Of a DNA stretch of 37,220 nt, positions 30,901 through 37,220 are shown piece after piece. The notes beneath the pieces are model-generated. The model had not been told where the DNA came from, searched no databases, and was given only the letters and a program-made list of their open reading frames with translations. This DNA is from CAZACQ01 sp964483725 (GTDB lineage Bacteria; Patescibacteriota; Gracilibacteria; Absconditabacterales; Absconditicoccaceae). The stretch is taken from positions 1 to 37,220 of the forward strand of contig CAZACQ010000009.1 in assembly GCA_964483725.1 (NCBI GenBank). Direction: 5' to 3'. The stretch's first letter is position 1; every line of letters begins with the position of its first letter. The translations under genes were made by a program, and so were the position numbers.

Positions 30901-31542
30901 GATTGAATAAGAGATCTATCTGTAAAATTATGATTGCCTGAAGATTGAAAAATGGATTTATATGACTGAAGAACTTGAGAAAAATATCATAACCCTGTAA
31001 CAGTTTGATATATGAATATATTAAAACTTGTTCATATGGTTGATGATAAAATACATGCAAGAAGTGTTTGACCTTATAGTCTAATTACACAACAACCTTT
31101 GTGATGAAAAGCAAGAGAATGATGACAAAGATTCTGAGAAATGGAAGTTTGGGCACTTGAAGCTTATTCTGCAGTTTATTCATTACAAGAAATGCTTACT
31201 ATAAAATCAGATGATGTTATTTGAAGAAATAAAACTTATGAAAGTGTAATTAAATGACTTCCAATTAAGGTTACTTGATTGCCTGAGTCATTCAATTTAT
31301 TAGTTTATGTACTTAAGTGACTTTCTCAAAATATTTACTGATTGACTAAGGATCAGATTGATCAAACTAACAAAGAAAGAATAAAGAAAATTGCTGATTT
31401 GTGATTAAAATGAATTACAACATCTCAAATGGAAGTGCAATATAATAAAGAATGAAATAAAAGAAAGAAAGATGAGAAAAAGGAAATTATGGATACAGTA
31501 ATGAAAGAACTAGAAGACTTTTGAGAAATAGATGATTCATAA
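27997..31542 (+). CDS. rpoB: RNA polymerase subunit beta
   Basis: The product is 1181 residues, full length. Conserved regions are complete: the N-terminal lobes (KGFNEFLDFYL; TYGGIISGKIKLIN), the fork (RRITALGPGGLKRE; HYGRICPIETPEGQNIGL), the catalytic flank (EGYNYEDAIVISQRLV) and the clamp contact (KAREGGQRFGEMEVWALEAY). Many of these glycines are TGA codons. The rifampicin pocket segment contains FFATSQLSQFLDQINPLADIEHKRR, with the normal SQLSQFLDQ but D after the second cluster. rpoC follows by 56 bp. Confidence 0.97.
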
Positions 31543-31598
31543 TGTGCCTGAGATATGTATTGTGTTTATTTTAATTTTTAGTCTTTAAATTAACTCTT

Positions 31599-34500
31599 AT
31601 GATAAATAGAAATTTTGAATGACTTATGGTAAAGCTAGCTTCTCCTGAAGATATTAAAAGTTGGTCTCATTGATCAGTTACTTCACCTGATACTATAAAT
31701 TATAGAACTGGTAAGCCAAAGCAGTGAGGTCTTTTCTGTGAATCTATATTCTGACCTATTAGAAATTTTGAATGTAGTTGTTGAAAATATAAATGAATAA
31801 GATACAAATGAATTGTTTGTGAAAGATGTTGAGTTGAAGTTACTAGCTCTAGAGTAAGAAGAGAGAGAATGTGACATATTGATTTAGCAAGTCCAGTTGT
31901 TCATATTTGGTATGCTAAAGCAACTCCTTCTAGAGTTTGATTATTGCTTAACCTTTCTGTAAAAGAAATTGAAAAAATATTATATTTTGTAAAATATATT
32001 GTTACAGATTATGATAAAAATCAAAAGAAAAATGCAATTTCAAACTTAGATAAAAATTTTTCTGCTAAGATGAATGATTTGGAATCATATCTTGAAGATG
32101 AATTAAAACAACTTGAGTCTTCAAAAGAAAGTCTTGATTCAAAGCAATATGCTCAAAAGAAAGAAGAGATTGAAAAAACATATTCTACAAATAAATCTGA
32201 GTTAGAGAAAGAGTACAATAGAGTTAAATCAATTTTATCAAACTTAAAAGTATGATCTACAATACTTGAAAGCGATTATAGAAATATTTTTTATAAGTAT
32301 GATTGAATATTTAAATTTGAGTCTTGAGCAAATGCTCTTTTGCACTTGTTAGAAAAAATTGATTTGAAAAACGATATTCAAGATATTCTACAAAATTTTA
32401 GAAAATTAAAATGAATTGATAGGGATAAAGCTTTTAAAAGGCTAAGACTATTGATAAATTTACATATATCTTGAGTTAGACCTGAGTGGATTGTGCTTAA
32501 GTACTTACCAGTAATGCCACCTGATCTAAGGCCTGTAGTTCAGCTTGAATGAGGTAAGTTTGCTTCTTCAGATATAAACCTTTTTTATAGAAGAGTTTTG
32601 ATGAGGAATCTTAGGCTAGAAAAAATGATTAAAGCTTGAATGCCTGATGTAATAAAGAAAAATGAAATTAGGCTTTTGCAAGAATCTGTTAATAATTTAA
32701 TAGTTTGAGAAAAAGATGCTGCATGAAAATCAGCATGAATGAAAGTATTTAAGTCTCTTACTGATATGTTGTCAGGTAAAGAATGAATATTTAGAAAAAA
32801 TCTTCTTTGAAAAAGAGTTGATTATTCATGAAGGTCTATTATTACTGTATGACCAAACTTAAAATTAGATGAATGTGGTCTTCCTATCTATATAGCAGTT
32901 AGAATGTTTACACCTTTTATTATTTCAAAATTAATTGAAAATAATATAGTTCACACTCCAAAGCAAGCTGAAAAACTTATAAAAGAAGAAGACCCTATTG
33001 CATTAAAAACATTAAAAGAAGTGATTGATTGAAAATATGTTATGCTTAATCGTGCTCCTACACTTCATAGACTTTGAATACAGGCATTTAAAATTCGTTT
33101 GATGCCGTGAAAGACAATTAGAATACATCCATTAGTTTGTCCTGCATTTAATGCTGACTTTGACTGAGATCAAATGGCTGTTCACTTACCATTATCTCAA
33201 GAAGCTCAAAATGAAGCTAAGAACTTAGTTGCTTCTGATAAGAATATACTGACTCCAGCTTCATGAGATCCAATTATTACTCATACTCAAGATATGGTTC
33301 TATGATCATATTATCTAACTAATGATAAACTTTCAGAAAATTCAGTAGTATGAAAATTTAATTCAATAGATGAAGTTGTAAATTGATACTTAAATAGTAA
33401 TTTATCTGTTAGAGATATAGTTAGCTTAAATTACAAATGAGAGGTAAAGGAGTTGATGGTATGAAGAGTTCTTTTTAATAGTATTCTCCCAGAAAAAATT
33501 AGGTTCATTGATAAGGTAGTATGAAAATGAGAACTAAAAAGAATACTTGATAAGGTGTATGATGAGTATTGAAGGGAAGAAGTTGTTAAAGTTGCTGATA
33601 ATCTAAAGGATTGGTGATTTAAATTTGCAACTCTTTCAGCGGTTAGTATTAATGTTTTTGATTTGTATGTACCAGAAGAGAAGAAAGCATTGTTAGAAGA
33701 CTGAGATGAAAAAGTTAGACTTATTCATGATTATTGGTATAAATGATTTTTATCTGATGAAGAAAAACATAGATTAATTGTTAATATTTGGTCTAATGTT
33801 AAGTCTGAAATTGAAAAATGAATTAAAGATTATTATTCAGATTGAAATGATGTTTATACATTAATTGATTCTGGTGCTAGATGAAATTGGTCACAATTGA
33901 CTCAGTTATCAGGTATTAAGTGACTAGTTGTTTCTCCTTCATGAGATATTATTGAATTACCTATTAAATCTTCTTTGATAGAATGATTTAGTCCTATTGA
34001 ATATTTTATTGCTGCTCACTGAGCAAGAAAATGAAAAGCTGATACAGCACTTAAAACTGCAGAATCTTGATATCTTACAAGAAGGTTAGTTGATGCTTCT
34101 CAAGAAATTGTAGTGAAAGAGCATGACTGCTGAACTGATACTTGATTAATAATATCCAAAGAAGAAGCAGCTATAAGATGAGAAAAGTTTGAAAATATGA
34201 TTTATGGTAGGACAGTACTTGAAGATGTAAAAAAATCTGATTGAACTTTAATTCTATCAAAATGAGAAATAATTGAAAAAAATTCTTTAAAAGAAATACT
34301 TGCAGAAAATGTTGATTCTATAAAAGTTAGGGCTGCATTGACTTGTAAAACTGAATCTTGAGTATGTCAAAAATGTTACTGAATGGACTTGTCAAAGAGA
34401 GAGATTACTGAAGTATGAGCAGCAGTTTGAATTATATCTTCTCAATCAATCTGAGAACCTGGTACTCAATTAACAATGAGAACATTCCACTGATGATGAG

Positions 34501-35402
34501 TTGCTACTTCAGAATGAGATATGACACAAGGTATTAAAAGAATTGAAGAGTTATTTGAAATAAGAAAACCAAAAAATAGTGCTATAGTTTCACCTTTTGA
34601 CTGAACTCTTAAAATTAATGAGACAGGAAAGCTTTTAGAAGCAGAAATAATATCTGATCCTGAAAATAAGAAATATATTATTAAAGATTGATATACTGTA
34701 TGTGTTAAAAAGTGAGATTATTTAAAGAAATGAGGTGTATATGCTATAAATTGAAAAAGTCAATTGAAAGTTCAACAAGAATGAGAAGTTAAGGATATAG
34801 CATCAGATCATATAATACTTTCTGTTGTTAGTAAGTATAAGAAGTCTCTTGCTTGATGAACTGTATTTAAAGTTAAAGACTGATCTCCTGTTGTTAAATG
34901 ACAAGTTATATCTACTTGAGCATTAGATATTAAAGAATATAAATCTATTGTATGAGATTTAGAAGCTCAAAAATATATTGTAAGAGAGATAAAGAAAGTG
35001 TTTACATCACAATGACAAGATGTGAATGACAAGTATATGGAAATTATAGTTAAACAATTATTCTCAAAGATTTTGATAGAAGATAGTTGAGATAGTACAT
35101 TTATACCATGAAGTGTTGTAAACTATGAAGAGTTTATAAAGATCAATGAAGAACTTGAATGAAAATGACTTAAAAAGGCTAGTTGAGAAAGATTAGCATT
35201 AGGTCTAACACAGATTGCTAAAGAAGCAAAATCATGGATGAGTTCTGCATCTTTCCAAGAAACTATGAGAATAATGGTTGATAGTTCAACTAAATGAGCT
35301 ATAGATGAATTATCTGACTTAAAATCTAATGTTATTATATGAAGACTTCTTCCAATATGAGAAACATATAGAAAGGAATATTTCTGAGATAATGAGTCTT
35401 AA
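31599..35402 (+). CDS. rpoC: RNA polymerase subunit beta-prime
   Basis: The product is 1267 residues. Zinc ribbon CSCGKYKGIRYKGIVCERCG near residues 64-81, clamp helices (KRVDYSGRSIITVGPNL), Mg-binding loop N518-ADFDGDQM with its Gly coded by TGA (33165-33167), trigger loop (ISSQSIGEPGTQLTMRTFH), and second zinc site (CKTESGVCQKC plus the Cys of KEHDC). A Lys/Glu-rich coiled-coil insertion lies near residues 140-215. The N-terminal start with NRNFEGLMVKLASPEDI is normal. A hairpin and tRNA-Cys follow directly. Confidence 0.97.
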
Positions 35403-35430
35403 AAATATTTGACTTTAAATTAAATATTAT

Positions 35431-35460
35431 TATATTCTCCAATTAATTTTGGAGAATATA
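35431..35460 (+). terminator. 12-bp hairpin between rpoC and tRNA-Cys
   Basis: TATATTCTCCAA (35431-35442) and TTGGAGAATATA (35449-35460) pair perfectly. No T-run follows because the tRNA begins two bases later. It may be an RNase processing signal that releases the tRNA, or a weak terminator. Confidence 0.55.
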
Positions 35461-35461
35461 T

Positions 35462-35535
35462 GGCACCGTGGCAGAGTGGTCTATTGCACGGGCCTGCAAA
35501 GCCTTGGTTCGCCGGTTCGAATCCGGCCGGTGCCT
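35462..35535 (+). tRNA. tRNA-Cys (GCA)
   Basis: Cloverleaf with acceptor GGCACCG/CGGTGCC, D-arm GCAGAGTGGTCTATTGC, anticodon loop CTGCAAA (anticodon GCA) and T-arm CCGGTTCGAATCCGG. The discriminator is U73, the usual identity base for cysteine. No CCA is encoded. The 5' end lies one base after a 12-bp hairpin downstream of rpoC. Confidence 0.95.
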
Positions 35536-35570
35536 TAAGTAAATTAATTATGAATAAATTAGTGATTTAA

Positions 35571-35610
35571 AAATAAATGATAAACTTCCAATAGTTTATC
35601 ATTTTTATTT
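35571..35610 (+). terminator. Intrinsic terminator after tRNA-Cys
   Basis: ATGATAAACT (35577-35586) pairs with AGTTTATCAT (35593-35602), flanked by an A-rich side and a TTTTATTT tail. It closes the rpoBC/tRNA-Cys transcript. Confidence 0.85.
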
Positions 35611-35625
35611 AAAAAATAATATATT

Positions 35626-35653
35626 TTGACAAAAAATAATAAAACAATATAAT
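35626..35653 (+). promoter_or_regulatory. Strong consensus promoter of the LRR/channel unit
   Basis: TTGACA (35626-35631), a 16-bp spacer and TATAAT (35648-35653), both perfect hexamers. The ATG of the LRR gene is 32 bp downstream. Confidence 0.8.
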
Positions 35654-35684
35654 TTCTATGTATTTTAATTAAAACAAAAACAAA

Positions 35685-36260
35685 ATGAGGTTCAATTATG
35701 ATATTGAAATTAATTCAAAAACTTATTATATTGAAGATAATACTCTAGACTTATCAGACTGTCAATTATGAGATTCTTGAATTACTGAGTTGAGTGAAAA
35801 AATAATTTATAAACAAGCATTAAAATATCTTTATTTAATTCAAAATAATATTACTGATAAGTCTATTAAAAACTTATCAAAATCTTTGAAAATTATTGAT
35901 AGTATTGTTGAGCTTGATTTAAGTTATAATTTTATTCAATGAAATTCTTTTGATTATCTTGCAGATTATATTATTAATACTAGAAACTTATTCTACTTAA
36001 ATATATCAAATAATAGTATAAAAGAAGAAAATATGCTTAAACTTTGTAATTGAATTAAACAAAATACTTCATTAAAAGAAATAAATCTGTTTAATAATGA
36101 CCTAACTACAGAAAATATTAAAAATATTAGAGATTCACTTATTATTAATAAAAATGTAGAAAAAATTAGTATAAATTTTTATTCATTATGACTTTATGCA
36201 GCAAAAGAGTTTTTAAAGATTTTTGATTACAGAAACAACTTGGAAATAATTTATAAATAA
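35685..36260 (+). CDS. Leucine-rich-repeat protein
   Basis: The product is 191 residues with no signal peptide. It contains about four repeats of the ribonuclease-inhibitor type: LKYLYLIQNNITD, VELDLSYNFIQ, LFYLNISNNSIKEE and LKEINLFNNDLTTE, each spaced 25-30 residues. Such repeats form a curved solenoid for protein binding. The partner is unknown. The downstream gene (a channel-like protein) starts nine bases after the stop and shares the promoter, so a functional pair is possible. Confidence 0.85.
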
Positions 36261-36269
36261 TATTTTCTA

Positions 36270-37025
36270 ATGCAAATAGAACAAATTGAGGATAAAGCAT
36301 TTAAAGAAGACTCTAACGATATAGTATTATATGAGAAAACTCTTAAAAGGACTTATCAGAAAGAAACAGACCCTATAAGAAAATTTACATTATCTCTTTC
36401 AACATTAGTTTTGTTGTTGAAAAAATATAAATTTGAAACTACTGAAGTTTCTAAAATTTTTCATGATATACTAGAAAACACCAATAAACTTCAAAAAGAA
36501 CTCTATAATAGTTATAAGTATACAAGAAGTTTTGCTGATCAGATGATGTTTGATATATTTTATAATAATACAATATATAAACTTTTTTATATTGAAAGTT
36601 TGTATAGGGATATGAATTATATATCTAATGCAGACAAATTACAAGTACTAAGAAAGAATTTAGAATTAAAATATCAGTTTTTTACAAAAGACTATAAAAA
36701 GTTAATTTATTTATTACTTTTTAAAATAACTTCAAATTATGGTACAAGTTTTTGGCATCTTTGAGCTTTAGTTTTTATTATTACATTTATATTTTGAATA
36801 CTATATTATATTTTTCTTCATTTATGATTAATATGATTTTTTCCAGATCAAAAAACATGATTAGACTTTTGGATGTATATTTCAGTTGTTACTATGACTA
36901 ATGTATGATCAGATGTATGAATTGATATGGGTAATTCTTTTCTGAGATTATTATTGGCAATAGAACAATGATTTTGAGCTATTTTATTTTGAGTATTTGC
37001 TATGCTTTTAGTTAAAAAACTCTAA
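36270..37025 (+). CDS. Two-TM ion-channel-like membrane protein with altered filter
   Basis: The product is 251 residues. The N-terminal ~160 residues are helical and cytoplasmic. A TM helix (about 165-187) is followed by a re-entrant pore segment (FWMYISVVTMTNVGSD) and a second TM helix (about 225-248, LLLAIEQGFGAILFGVFAMLLV). The layout and the SVVTMT-VG and LLAxEQGxG patterns match the Ion_trans_2 potassium-channel pore. However, the canonical TVGYGD is replaced by T210-N-V-G-S-D215, without the Tyr-Gly pair, so potassium selectivity is doubtful. The Gly is coded by TGA. It forms a unit with the LRR gene. Confidence 0.78.
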
Positions 37026-37102
37026 TATATAGTATATAATAAAATCTTTTACTTAATATAATTGTATTTTTTATATTATCTAAAAATTAAACTAACTTTC
37101 TC

Positions 37103-37130
37103 TTGAAATTTAATTTTGAATGTTTATAAA
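37103..37130 (+). promoter_or_regulatory. Putative promoter of tRNA-Phe
   Basis: TTGAAA (37103-37108), a 16-bp spacer and TATAAA (37125-37130), about 30 bp upstream of the tRNA. Confidence 0.6.
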
Positions 37131-37159
37131 TGTGCTTACATTGTTTGAAAATAATAAAT

Positions 37160-37220
37160 GCCAGAGTAGCTCAGTGGTAGAGCAGAGGCCTGAAAAGCCT
37201 TGTGTCGGCAGTTCGATCCT
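37160..37220 (+). tRNA. tRNA-Phe (GAA), 3' end outside window
   Basis: Acceptor 5' strand GCCAGAG, D-arm AGCTCAGTGGTAGAGC, anticodon stem AGGC/GCCT with loop CTGAAAA (anticodon GAA), then GTTCGATCCT of the T-arm. The window ends before the 3' acceptor strand. Confidence 0.93.

Noticed and set aside
27997..31542. Fragmented or frameshifted rpoB
   Set aside because: Apparent breaks under the standard code are all TGA codons at glycine positions; the frame is continuous.

Overview
The window is very AT-rich bacterial DNA that reads as intact genes only if UGA is translated as glycine (genetic code 25). TGA occupies invariant glycine positions, for example the RpoC NADFDGD motif, the PilT Walker A loop and the TilS SGGPDS loop, while only TAA and TAG end genes. 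This points to Candidatus Absconditabacteria (SR1) or Gracilibacteria (BD1-5/GN02) in the Patescibacteria/CPR. The two cannot be told apart from this sequence alone. Under the standard code almost every gene appears shattered into short ORFs. Most starts follow A/T-rich sequence without a clear Shine-Dalgarno site.

Layout. 1-2052 is the 3' part of a secreted Ig-like surface protein. 2107-6238 (minus) holds class I ribonucleotide reductase, nrdA then nrdB, separated by a decayed S23-type four-helix-bundle gene that lies between inverted heptamer repeats. A pair of NrdR-box-like operators lies upstream of nrdA. 6438-8946 carries an ATP-grasp-like ligase and an M20 peptidase. 9073-13224 is a giant PKD-repeat protein with a signal peptide and a C-terminal membrane anchor. 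About 13276-13593 appears to be a structured non-coding RNA or leader with its own promoter and terminator, followed by a small RRM RNA-binding protein. 14086-15879 (minus) holds a FISUMP-like lipoprotein, ruvB and tRNA-Thr.

16149-22923 (plus) is a chain of close-packed genes: hrcA, a helical unknown, a Nudix hydrolase, a possible degenerate metallo-beta-lactamase-fold protein, a small membrane protein, tilS, another membrane protein, pilT, two small helical proteins and two VirB2/TrbC-like small membrane proteins. Inorganic pyrophosphatase follows on the minus strand. 23739-35402 is a gene-expression run: rplJ (behind an L10-type attenuator leader), rplL, rpsB, a membrane protein, tsf, rpsF, ssb, rpsR, rpmH, rpoB and rpoC, ending at tRNA-Cys. 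35685-37025 has a leucine-rich-repeat protein and a two-TM channel-like protein with an altered selectivity filter. A tRNA-Phe is cut by the window end.

The gene-expression run supplies core translation and transcription parts. The nrd unit supplies dNTPs under probable NrdR control. The large secreted proteins and the pilT region suggest surface contact and attachment, which would fit the host-attached lifestyle known for this lineage. The most unusual items are the ~318-nt structured RNA, the S23 element with heptamer flanks, the channel filter and the pilT cluster.
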